DNA of 64,000 nt from Synanceia verrucosa (Eukaryota; Chordata; Actinopteri; Perciformes; Synanceiidae): the NCBI GenBank assembly GCA_029721515.1, contig CM056565.1:5644742-5708741 (forward strand), given 5' to 3'. Below are positions 12,797 through 23,196 of the stretch, in pieces (the first letter of the stretch is position 1; each line of letters begins with the position of its first letter). A model generated the notes under the pieces. That model searched no databases and had not been told where the DNA came from. It saw only the letters and a program-made list of their open reading frames with translations. The position numbers and the translations under genes were made by a program.

Positions 12797-14298
12797 GGGG
12801 AACATTCACCATAAAGCCAAATAAACATTGGTTGTATTTCTGTGATTTTAGACAATAATGTCAGTAACCACACACAACTGTCTCTCTAAGTTTGTCAAGA
12901 CCTGAATTAATGGTGCTGCCTGACATACTTCGTGGAGTTGGTCTCTTTGAAATGAATCAGTCAGTAACACTGTGGGCTGTGTGGAAGCTTTTATTGCTAC
13001 AAAATGAATCACATTTTAGAGCAAGGCTTACAGCATTGAATTAGAGGATGTGACCGTATTCCAGTAAAATATTCACGATGCTGTCATAGTAGCTTTACAG
13101 ACTTCCATTTTTTACTGCAGGATTTTGTCTGTTGATGGCATCATAAGTACAGTCTGTCTGCTGCTCAGCTTAAGACAGGCTGCTTCAAAGTGAAACTAGA
13201 AAATCAGATGGAATGATGATAATTGCATATTAACGTACGTTTACCATAACATAGTCTATCTTTATGCCAGTACGGTCCAGCAGGTGGCTGGCAGAGTCGG
13301 GCCAACCAATCAGCATCCTCCCAAGATAGATGACCAGTTTATTCCATAGCATTGTGTTAAATACTAAAACACCTCTAAATGTCTCCCACACACAGTCTGA
13401 TGACCCCTTCCCCATGTCTGTGACGTCAGCAGAGCTCTGTCTGAGTCACTCAACTCAGCTCACTGAGAGGTTTTCAATCTCAGGCACTGTGGAAACTGTT
13501 CAAGTGTTCAGTCTGCATGAAGATTTAAGTCCTAACACTGGGAAAGACACAATAGTAAAGAGAACAACACAAGTTTTTTTCTTTTTTCATTGTGTAGCCT
13601 CCCTAAATCAGAGGCCAAGAGTGCATCCACACATCACGAACACCTGGGGCTGTCATATTGATTTCTTCTCCACATTTCTCAGCGAGGTCATTACACCGAT
13701 CAGCTCAGGCCGCAGACTAGGCCAAACAGACAAACCTGCAAAGGGCTAAAGGTGTTGCCTCTATGGCTCTGACATCCACTGCCAACTGCTCACAGCCACT
13801 CACAGTGTACTGAGGGTTAATCTGTTGGCTCTGCTTATTCACAAGACATTAATTTAACCACTCATCACGTAAGGAGGTTGTTATAATGCTGGACGGCACA
13901 GCTGGATTACTTTGGATGAAATACTACCTTTAGGATGTATTTTAAAAGGACACAGTGATGGGATACAAAGTGTACTACTCAACCTGTTTTATGTTTACTC
14001 TGAGAAAATAACACAGATGGTGTCACCAGTGTTTTATCTGCAGGAGCTTAAGACTTCAAACCCTTAACAAAAATTATGTCCACTTTCACCAGGCATGGAC
14101 GGTCTGATGATGAGGGGTTACCAAGATGCATTATTCATAGAGCAAGATACAGTTTGTGGGTTTTGACCCATACTAGGGGCTAGCTCAGATCCAGACCTTT
14201 GATCCACTGCCCACATGAAGTACCACTGAAGTACAGAACTGATTTAAAACTGTGGAGTAGTTTGTCAATTACTGTATCTTCTTCCTCTATTTATACCT
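12797..14298. other. unannotated DNA
   Basis: No gene supported. The open frame at 13330-13749 (139 codons) has no recognisable domain and overlaps an antisense frame. It contains an exon-like A/C-rich stretch, but no convincing splice context could be judged. Confidence 0.4.
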
Positions 14299-14758
14299 TT
14301 AACTCTGAGTGCCAGCCATTTTTTTTGTAAAAAAAAGACAGTGCCTTGTGCCAGTGTTTTTTGCCCATTTTCAGTCATATTTCTAGACCCACAGAATATT
14401 TTATACTATGTCTCTTAAAACACAGAATAGCTCAAATGAAAGAAGAGACTCTCTATTTCATCATGAAAAAAACATTTGTTTTTACCTTGTTCCATTCTTG
14501 TTTTATCAGAGGTAGAGTAGAGGACACTTTCACCAAAATCACCACTTTTTGTCCAGAATCTGTCCGTTTTGCTCTCTAATCTCGATCGTCTCCACTTCCT
14601 GCTTTGATCTCTGTGGCGCGTACCGTTTCTTTATGCTCTACACTATATCTCCCAGAAGCCCCAACATTACTCACAGGCTTTGGGAGACCGAAATTGGCGA
14701 CCCACTGCTGAAAAAATACTTTGATGTTGAAATACGTTGACGGCACTCAAAGAGTTAA
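14299..14758 (+). mobile_element. TTAA MITE family B, copy 1
   Basis: Bounded by TTAA at 14299-14302 and 14755-14758. The left terminus is 'ctctgagtgccag' and the right terminus inverts to 'ctctttgagtgccg'. The body aligns in opposite orientation with copy 2 (15681-16098), sharing for example 'agtgccttgtgccag', 'aagagactctctatttcatc' and 'ctccacttcctgctttgatc'. No coding capacity. The hAT element that follows used a target beginning at the last base of this copy. Confidence 0.82.
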
Positions 14759-14765
14759 AACCCAC

Positions 14766-15532
14766 TAGAGATGCACCAATTGCAAAATTCTTGGCCGATA
14801 CTGATTTCTGGTTTTAAAGGAGGTCTGACCTGCCCAAACCGGTTTTTGCGATACCGATTTTCTATCTAAGAAATAATTATAATCATATAATAGACACCAT
14901 ATTTGTTTGGCTTGAGTACCCTTTCCCAAATTTAATACAAGTACCCCTCTCCCAGACAACATTTTTGCTTATATAACTGCAATTAAAACCACAACTAATG
15001 GTAGGCTATATGCTGTCATAACCCCCCTTTTCAAGAATAAAACCTTCCACAGTGCCTCCTGAGCAGATTTATTTTCAACACTGACCATAACATTCAGTCC
15101 ACGGCGGAGGGTTGTTGTGGTTGCTGCGACTCTGCTGCATCCCTCCTCTTAGCGGCAGTGTCTTCCTTATATTTGCTAAACAAGCCTGGGTGCTTCTTTT
15201 CCAAGTGGCGTATTAAGTTTGTTGTTCCAAATTTCTTAGGCGTTGATCCTCCACGGCTGACTTCTGACTTGCAAGCATTACAAACAGCGTGTTTTGGGTC
15301 GCTCTGGCACACAGTGAAATAAGTCCATATCACTGACATGTTTTCTTCCTGAGTCTTGTTAGTTTTTAGCTGTTTTGCTCTGAGCTGTGTATGCGTGGTG
15401 CATGCGCATGCGGGTCAGTTTGCTCGGGGAAAATCTGCAAATTTCGACAGTGATCGGCCGGTCACCGGTTGGGGCAGAATGGATATAAAATCGGCTTTTT
15501 AAATCGGCGGCCGATTGATCGGCGCATCTCTA
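14766..15532 (-). mobile_element. internally deleted hAT transposon with BED finger ORF
   Basis: Termini are 'tagagatgcacc' on the left and 'ggcgcatctcta' on the right, inverted repeats with one mismatch over 12 bp. An exact 8-bp duplication 'aaacccac' flanks it (14758-14765 and 15533-15540), the diagnostic target length of hAT elements. At 767 bp it is far shorter than an autonomous hAT. The only coding remnant is the BED zinc finger on the minus strand, so the catalytic body of the transposase has been deleted. Confidence 0.93.
15094..15339 (-). pseudogene. hAT transposase N-terminal BED zinc finger (81 codons)
   Basis: An open frame of 81 codons inside the hAT element. It shows the BED-finger pattern: aromatic residues near the start (W5, Y7, F8), then C20-x2-C23 and H45-x4-H50, with 'LIRHLEKKHP' around the histidines. 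In hAT transposases and ZBED proteins this domain binds the transposon ends or host DNA. The dimerisation and catalytic region normally following it is absent; the frame stops after a Gln/Pro-rich tail. It could still encode a DNA-binding peptide, but nothing shows expression. The ATG is the first in frame and its use is not certain. Confidence 0.85.
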
Positions 15533-15680
15533 AAACCCACCTAAAGACCCTCCAGTTTCTTTGTGTGATTGAATATCATCCTATCAGTGTTGTTCTCATT
15601 GTGTCTATTGGTGAAACAGACATCAGATATTTGTCGTCATATTACAGTTTCCAAAGTCATGGATGAAAATTGATGCTCCA

Positions 15681-16098
15681 TTAACTCTTTGAGTGCCATT
15701 GACGTGTTTGTACATCTTTTAAAATCCAACGCTTGAGTGCCGTTGACGGTATATACTGTACGTCAAAGTGGTTTTTCGGCAGCAGGCACAAGAGGGCTCT
15801 CTCAGCCTGTGAGTAATACTGGGGCTTCTGGGATTTGTAGTTGGGACATAAAGAGAAGGTAAATGCCACAGAGATCAAAGCAGGAAGTGGAGACGATCGA
15901 GATTAGAGAGCAAAATGGACAGAATCTGTTTTTATTCATGATGAAATAGAGAGTCTCTTCTTTCATTTGAGCTACTCTGTGTTTTCAGAGATATAGCACA
16001 AAATATTCTGTGCATCATGAAAGATGACTCAAAATTGCCAAAAACGCTGGCACAAGGCACTTTGGGTTTTATAAAAGGGATGGCACTCAAAGAGTTAA
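15681..16098 (-). mobile_element. TTAA MITE family B, copy 2
   Basis: TTAA at 15681-15684 and 16095-16098, with a near-perfect TIR 'ctctttgagtgccat' and inverse 'atggcactcaaagag'. It is the same family as 14299-14758 but inverted. It keeps a word 'actacaaatcccagaagccc' (minus strand), close to the vertebrate ZNF143/STAF site; copy 1 has lost the first half of that word. No ORF with a recognisable domain. Confidence 0.87.
15822..15841 (-). promoter_or_regulatory. ZNF143/STAF-like site inside MITE copy 2
   Basis: On the minus strand this reads 'actacaaatcccagaagccc'. The known vertebrate ZNF143 (SBS) consensus has the form ACTACAAnTCCCAGnAnGC, so the match is close. The homologous position in copy 1 (about 14641-14662) reads 'cactatatctcccagaagcc', with the ACTACAA half degraded. 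Sequence match only; binding is not shown. Confidence 0.5.
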
Positions 16099-17772
16099 GG
16101 TTAACTGTTTTTCTGTCAACTAAAAAGTGTTGACAGGACAGATATGTCTGTCAATACTGGCTGCTTAGACCTGTGTTCCAATTGCAGAACAGCTATCGCA
16201 ATCTGAGACTGCGAAAAATTGATCTGATTATCAGTTTTACCAGGAAGTCAGGACATCACAGCCCTTGATCTGTCCCAATACTGAATTACTTGAGTACATC
16301 TGTAAGAGCAAGTAATTCTATTCTGTGACAGCAAAATAGCAAATTGTCTGGTGTCAGAGCACTCCCTCTTCAGCACATTGTCGGAGCACAGGCCACACAC
16401 AACATCTAATTAAAGATAATGGTTTGAATATGATAAACAGATGCATGGGTTTATCCACCAGCATACTTTGTTTGTCCTCTTTCTGATTGAGATGGTAATC
16501 ATCAACGCATTAATTAAAACTGACAGTTTTGCCATTTATGCAGAGCAAATTAGAGCGTATTGCATCATTCTGAGGAATGTGTTTTCTAACCAGCATTGGA
16601 TGCTGACTTTGATTTGGAAAGAAGGTCTTTATGTGCATTACAATAACAAATCCTTATGACTCTCACAGTTCAGACAGAACTCAGTGTCTGTCTTCAGTCG
16701 CTCTTTCTCACACACAAACACTTCACCTCACTCCACTTACTGCCAAGTCAATTTCCCATGCCCTTCTGCCAAGTACTGCCAATATGTTCAAGAGGCAAAC
16801 ACGATGAGAATGCTTCATGGGTTGTTCACGGCACTGACGGCCGATCAAGGGCGCTTGTTGTGACAGGCAGCGCCGGTTGATCCTTTTACTGCTTATTTCT
16901 ACACCAGCTCAAATAAAAGATCAGACTCAACATGCCACATCAATCACTAATCATTCAAGGTAATTTTTTCTTACTTAAAAAGTGTGTGTGTGGGCAAGAG
17001 GTAGGAAAAACAGGCAGTGAGAAAAACATCAAGAAGGTTTCAAGGCCGAAACAAATAATTGGTATAAATATGTATACTCTGGATGTGGCAGAGGATTTAG
17101 TGCTTCTGAGAAGATTTTAGCACGCCATACTTTACCATAAACACTGACACTTTCTTTCTACCAGCTTGTGTCATAACAGCATCATGAAAAATGAGCAGCA
17201 ATATTTCCTTGGCTTTGAAGATCAACATCTTTGGCTGCAGAGAGACTTAAAAAGCGGACCATATCCATCATGACCCATTCATCCAGATGACTCTGGTAAG
17301 ACAGGCAGGTTTCTCTGTGTGGTGAGGAACAGGGTCGCTTCATATGGGGCTCTACGGTACAGACTGAACATGTATTGGCTGTCATGACATTTACTGTATG
17401 GCTTTTTGAGAGAAATATGTTCTCAAAAGGTTGTGTCGAGAACTCTCACAGCTTGTTTGAAACCGCTGTGTGATATGAAAGACATGCTGTTCTTTTCCAG
17501 GGTAGTCCAAAACCATGCCGGTTGATAAAGACATGGCTGCTTCATTGGATGTTGATCAATGACTGGATAGTACAGTTAAATTACTTACAGAGATGAGTAC
17601 ATACTAAAAACCAGCATTATAACACTGTCAGTGTGAGAACGTTAGCCTCAGCTTTGCTTCCTTTATGTGGTATTGACAGGTGAAATAATTTGATATTAAA
17701 CTTAGTGAATATCAGTTCACTGCAAAGACAGCACAATTTACAAAATAAAAGCACAGAGTGAGTCTCACTTAC
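16099..17772. other. unannotated DNA
   Basis: No gene or recognisable repeat. Short frames, such as 16441-16659, carry no domain. Confidence 0.45.
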
Positions 17773-17780
17773 TGTAGACC

Positions 17781-18689
17781 CAGTGATGTGCTATCCATCC
17801 ATCCATTATCTACCGCTTATCCTCATAGGGTCGCGGGGGGGCTGGAGCCTATCCCAGCTGTCTTAGGGCGGAAGGCAGGGTACACCCTGGACAAGTCGCC
17901 ACCTCATCGCAGGGCACATAGAGACAGACAACCACTCACACTCACATTCACACGTTCACACTCACATTCACACCTACGGTCAATTTAAATTTGCCAATTA
18001 ACCTATGCATGTTTTTGGATGGTGGGAGGAAGCCGGTGTACCCGGAGAGAACCCACGCAGACACGGGGAGAACATGCAAACTCCACACAGAAAGGCCCCG
18101 GGCCCGGGATTCAAACCCGGTACCTTCTTGCTGTGAGGCGACAGTGCTAACCACTACACCACCGTGCCACCCCAGTGATGTGCTAGTTACTGAAAAATAG
18201 TAACTAGTTACTAGTTACAATTACTAGTAGCAGATAGCATGAATTCTATGTCAGGTTGGCGAAATTAATCCTTTCTGAGTTGGAGTTCTGACTTCACGAG
18301 TTCTGATTTAAATTCTGTCTTGAAATTCCAACATTCCTGTATAACCTGAACACACCATGAGTCTGAACACACAAACACCACGCTCCCAGTGCTGCTGAAA
18401 TAACAATCCTTTGTTTTACTGGTGATCTTTGTCTCCTTATGCTGGGAAAGTGGGGGGACAGATCAGTGTCTCAATGAATCTGAAGGGGACATGTCCCCCC
18501 CGTCCATAGAGACATCTGAGAGCATGAATGAAAGCAATCTGAATTCATCTATCAAGAAATCGTTGACCAAGTAACGGACAAACGCACCATATTGTAATGG
18601 TAACTGTGTTTATTTATTTAAAAAGTAATGTGTTTTAGTTACTGTCAAAAGTAACAGTGTCACTAGTAATGTGTTGTTGCCCAACACTG
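17781..18689. mobile_element. hAT-type MITE ('cagtg...cactg'), split by a SINE
   Basis: The ends are 'cagtgatgtgct' (17781-17792, continuing after the SINE at 18185 as 'agttactg') and 'ttgcccaacactg' (to 18689). A perfect 8-bp duplication 'tgtagacc' flanks it (17773-17780 and 18690-18697). It belongs to the same 'cagtgttggg / taactagttac' family as the element at 56221-56350. There is no coding capacity. The SINE at 17793-18170 inserted 12 bp inside the left end. Confidence 0.9.
17793..18170 (-). mobile_element. near full-length tRNA-derived SINE (copy 2)
   Basis: In minus orientation it begins 'gtggcacggtggtgtagtgg', with a Pol III A-box-like word 'gtgtagtggttagcac' (18144-18159) and B box 'ggtttgaatcc' (18107-18117). 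The body contains 'gtttgcatgttctcc' and ends with 'agcggtagataatgga' plus an (ATGG)n tail. It is flanked by a 14-bp direct duplication 'cccagtgatgtgct' (17779-17792 and 18171-18184). The head resembles tRNA-Gln/Glu A-box sequence. I recognise it as one of the most common fish SINE-like repeats but do not assign a family name. Confidence 0.88.
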
Positions 18690-18697
18690 TGTAGACC

Positions 18698-20889
18698 CCG
18701 TACATTTAGAGGTTTTCTTTTTAAAATGTTGAATTGATAATGGGAGTAATCATTGTGTAGATTTAGGAAGTTGAAGTGCTCACTTAAAAAAAGTTTTATT
18801 CATCTCATGCACTATATTATCTGATGATGAGTAGGCCAATTACTGTGGGGACATTTCATCATCAACATCCTTAAGAGGAAACAAATTAATAATAAAAATA
18901 CTGTCATAATTATCAATACATCAGCATTTTTTTCCAGCGAGATAAAAGAGGTGTACCTGCATTTCTAAACTGGCTAATGTGTTCTAGTGTGTCAGCTGGA
19001 TAAATATATATCAATAAACACCTAAGTCATTGATACCTGTAAGATTACATTAGGAAACAAAACAAAGATGTTTTATGTATCTTAACCAACATAACCTCAA
19101 AGATGCCCCAAAATACTCATTTAGGACAAGACGTACTTTTTTGTTCTTCACAAACACCAGGAAACATGACATCTACTAGAACACGTTCACATGTGTTAAT
19201 GTTCAAAAAACACATTTTTTTTTTCATACACAGTTTGAAACGCTCCATTTCAGTGTCCAGTCTGCTCTGATTGGCTTAAGAGTAAAACATGGTGCACCTT
19301 TGCAAAGGTAGCTCTCCAGATGTGGCTGATACTGTATATTCTGAAAAGTTTGAATGTGTGTGTGTGATTTATTTTTTTTTTTGTGTTTTTAAATGCTGAC
19401 ATCACATGACAACAATTTGATCATCAAACCTCAGTTGTTTTCATCGTATCTTGTTGGTCTAATTTCCAAATAGCTTTTTGGATGAAACCCCAGCTTAACA
19501 CTGCAGAAGTCATATTTTGATGCAAAATGATGATTAGCTGCCAGATTAATTTGTACATGTGAATAAATTGCATGAGGATTTAGATCAGAATTAGACTTAC
19601 AATAGATCATGGCTAATGAAAGATAATAGCTGTGAAATTGTGCAATATGTAATCGTACAAACGTGTAATCACAGCATATGGTGCTAAAACCTATTAGAAT
19701 GACTTCATTGTGTACAGCTGGCATCGCAGCACATGCTGGAGACACAAATCCTCATGCTCCCTGACAGAAACATCCATATCAGCTCCAGCCTAAGGACTTC
19801 TCTGCAGGCACTAACACTGAAATGTCAAGACTCATTCTGTTGCTGCTTACAACAAAAATGTGCCAGGCTAGGCTATGATACAACTGTCTGTCTGTGCTGG
19901 GGTATATCACGTTTTTGCCAGTTATTTCAGCAGGGAGCCTCATCCATCTCTCTGCTCTACCTATGTCAGCACAGTGACCAGGACACAGCCAGCAGGGTTA
20001 ATGATGAGCTGAGGGACAGATTGTTTTTGTTGTCAGCTGGAGTGATGCTCTCAGCCTGGCGTCTGTCTCTGAACCTGACAGACAGACAGACCTTACAGTC
20101 ATAGGCTGATGATGACCTTTTCAAGTTCCAGTTTGCTTCTCTGCTGTTGTCTGGTGAACAACAACCTTTTTTCACTCATGTGAAAGAGGTGCTGTAGCTC
20201 TTAAGGTTGTGATTTTACAGCTTAACTGTGATGATAAATATGTTTATCATGTATATCACTTTATCTACCAGTGTCACACATTACACACACGTTAACGTAT
20301 AATCCTGTACGTTAACAAATGAATAGAGCTACAGGAACAAAGTGTGTGAGGAATAAGCTTGTGAGTACCAGTGTTGATACTTTAATACCAAAGAAGCTTT
20401 TCCACACAGTCAAACCTGGCTGGAATTGAATTGACTCAATGATTTTATTACTCTACAAAGACAATAGATGAATGGCTGCCTATCTGATAGGGAGAGAATG
20501 AACAATCCTGCCAAAGAGGAGAAAACATGAAGCATTTTGAAGCAGAATGAAAAGGTGTTTCTGTACCTACAGTATGGAGGTCTGCAGGGAAAATCTACCT
20601 TCAAACAAACTCTGTATCAGTAGCACGGGAGCTTTTTCTTCCCTTTGATGTTAGATAAAGCTTTCTTTATTTCAGGGCGTCCTCAGCAGATAGATGACAG
20701 GAGGCCTAACAGTTAAGGCAAAATTTACTGTTATGTTAGACCACAAATTCTTATTAGAGGCTCTGGTATTTAACAGTGCTGCACGTTGTTGATCAAAGTC
20801 GACTTTATTACATTCAAGACTCATTTTTGGATATTCAGGATTAATACATTTTAGACATATAAACATCAACAGCTATTTGATGGATTTAT
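18698..20889. other. unannotated DNA
   Basis: No gene supported. The frames at 19431-19745 and 19733-20104 have no recognisable domain. Runs of T near 19213-19222 and 19371-19382 only. Confidence 0.45.
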
Positions 20890-21300
20890 ATGATCACAAT
20901 GACTTTCCTCCTAAACTCCCCTCTAGCGCCACCATGAGGTTGACACATGGTTCAGATTGAAATAGCAGAACAAAAAGATGACAGACAGCTTTGGATAGAC
21001 ACATCTTTCCCTCTAGTGTCATCATACGAGACTGTTGGGTATTCTTTGCTGTCATATTTGGTACAGATATGGTCCCTGCACTTAGAATATTAACTTTCAT
21101 CTCCCTTTTTCATACAATATAATTTTGTCAGATACTTTGAATTAGTACATGTAAAACTGAACTTTGTTTTTAATGCTAATTAGCAAATGTTAGCATGCTA
21201 AAGCAACATAATGAACACCTACCTAATATTAACATGGTGGCATTAATATATGTAGTAAGCATTAGAGCAGGATACAGCCTCACAGAGCCTGGAGACTTTC
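20890..21300. repeat. probable teleost dispersed repeat ('gctaacatgctaa...cctcacagagc')
   Basis: Words such as 'tagcgccaccatgaggttga', 'aatgctaattagcaaatgtt', 'agcatgctaa' and 'ggatacagcctcacagagc' occur in the order of an abundant fish repeat I recall. The copy is degraded and the boundaries are approximate. Confidence 0.42.
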
Positions 21301-22642
21301 AAGTAGTAAAATCCAAGCAGGAGTGTAACATGTTTTATACCTTTTATCATTTCAGTAGTGGGTCATATAATAAAATCAGATGTCAGCTGCTAGAATATTT
21401 AAAATTGCGATCGGGTGAATCTCCTCTCTTTTACATTGAGTGCCAACTGTCTGTGCATGTTCGTGACTTATTCCTTAGCAGTCACTGCCAGTTATACTGA
21501 CTCCTTTGGATAACTTTTGGAAACTCTTCGAATTCCTTCCCCATCCTTCCCCATTTGTCAGACTCAGTGGGACTGACAGGCATCTGTCATTGCAGCGGCA
21601 GCTCAATCAGCTCATCATCAGAACTGAATGATGACGCCACAGCAGATAGATGGGCAGATGACGACTGAAGCTCAGACTTGCAGTGTAGTGACATGCATGG
21701 AGCCCATGGTTTAACAGCCTTGTGCTCTTTGGCACAGCACTCCCAGGCTTTGGCTGGATGTATTGTGTGATTGATAACTACATTAACTGACTCTAGGGAA
21801 GAGTGAGAGGATGAGAGAGAACTGCTGGGATTCAAGGACACCTCCTGATTTTCCCAGGGAGTCACCTGCATCGCTCCCATATTTGATGTCTCGCCAGTTT
21901 CCACGGGCAGACGATCAGTTTTTCCTCGCAAGTGCTGAGATAGAGCATCACACACAAGCACACACACACACACACAGGTAGTGCATAAACAAGCAGAACG
22001 AGGCATGGCCTGCGGGTAGACTGTGCAAATGAATGATCTGAATGAGTACTTTTGATGTGCAGCTTGCTTGTACGCAATGAATACAAAACCTTTTTCTTGT
22101 ACGGCATGCAATCAAATTCAGAACTCTCCTTTAAGACTGTGTGTGTTGCTGGTTGCTACGCATCATCATAATGAGAGGGATTGCTAGAGATGGAGAGACA
22201 GAAGGAGAAAGTATGAAAGTCATTCCTCCAGAGGGCTTTCTGTCTTTTTTTCTGCACTGATCATCAAAGATCTTTGGCTGCTACTCTGGCCTACTTTGCT
22301 GCCAACATGTGCAACGTGTGCAAACATGGCAGCACACCAGGTCCTCTGGAGCCTGGCAGGGCCACCTGCAGTCAGTACATATTAGAAATAGCAAGACACA
22401 AAGTAGTTATACAAGTTTAACGACTTTATTAGACCACCATTTGCCACCACTGCCCTAAATTACAGTATATCAAATATTTCTGTCATGGTTAATCCACCAA
22501 TTAATATGTTCAATTAATTAATTGACTTCTCAGAGATTTCCAGTTCCCTGGTCAAAACTGTGAAATGTAGGGAAGTCACTGAGGATGAGGAAAGACACAA
22601 CAGATTTCCAAAATATTTGTGTTTTGTTGTTTTGATGACAGG
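21301..22642. other. unannotated DNA with short CA run
   Basis: No gene supported. The 174-codon minus frame at 21587-22111 overlaps an antisense-compatible second frame, is rich in Ser and His, and has no domain. A short CA run lies at 21957-21977. Confidence 0.45.
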
Positions 22643-23196
22643 TAGCCAGGCCATAGCTCAAATATCATTTCCCTGCAGATTATGTCTGGGTTTGATCCCC
22701 TTGGACTCGAATTCTCAGGATGATTTCTTACCGGGCCAATCAGCGAATGGTGGGGGGACGGGGGAAGGCAGGTGTTAAAGATGACGTTGAACATATGCAC
22801 AGCATTTGTGTTGTAGTCTAGCTGGTTGTAGTTTGGTAATGGCGGCGGAGACGGAAGTGAAGGAAGCCATTCAATCCAGGCTCCCAAATATTCAGCAATT
22901 GAAGTCGGAACAAGAGGAATGTTTAACCAGTTTTATTGCTGGTAAAGATGTTGTGGCTTTAGTCCCCATGGGGTTCAGGAAAAGGGTTATTTTTCTTTTA
23001 GCTCCATCAGTGGCAAAGGAGTTGGCAGGCCTGAATGTTAGCGGTGCATTACATACAAAATGACCAAACGTTAGCGACTGGGTAAAATCATCCAATCATT
23101 TCAAACATCAACAGAGTTCACGTCTGAAGTCGGTTCTCAATGGAGGAATACCAGACCCTCTGTACGATAGTACGAGGGTCTGGTAAGACCAGGCTA
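22643..23196 (+). mobile_element. small TIR element carrying a helicase fragment
   Basis: Left end 'tagccaggccata' (22643-22655) and right end 'taagaccaggcta' (23184-23196) are imperfect inverted repeats (10 of 13). The word 'gacagg' occurs immediately outside the left end and one base outside the right end, a possible target duplication. A subterminal hairpin 'accagaccctc ... gagggtctggt' lies at 23149-23183. The interior is mostly a helicase-like 5' gene fragment. I infer a non-autonomous DNA transposon derivative; the superfamily is undecided. Confidence 0.5.
22839..23063 (+). pseudogene. helicase-like (RecQ-type SF2) N-terminal fragment
   Basis: From ATG at 22839 (context 'ggtaatggcggcggag') there are 74 codons beginning MAAETEVKEAIQ. 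The fragment includes 'LKSEQEECLTSFIAGKDVVA' (Q-motif-like region) followed by 'LVPMGFRKRVIF', which sits where a Walker A motif of the TGxGKS type is expected. The glycine and lysine-serine core is replaced (GFRKR), so ATP binding would be lost. The frame stops at 23063, before any other helicase motif. The start context and 'MAA' resemble a real first coding exon. It may come from a host RecQ-like gene or from a helicase carried by a larger transposon. Confidence 0.6.

Noticed and set aside
17922..17975. Short tandem 'cactcacattcacac' units looking like an array
   Set aside because: This is a local duplication inside the SINE body, not a CRISPR or satellite array.
18107..18159. Possible tRNA gene from A and B boxes
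   Set aside because: It is the head of a SINE with target duplication, lacks a proper anticodon arm and acceptor stem, and has SINE sequence downstream.
21587..22111. 174-codon minus-strand frame as a gene
   Set aside because: No recognisable domain, low-complexity Ser/His content, includes a CA-repeat translation and overlaps another frame on the same strand.
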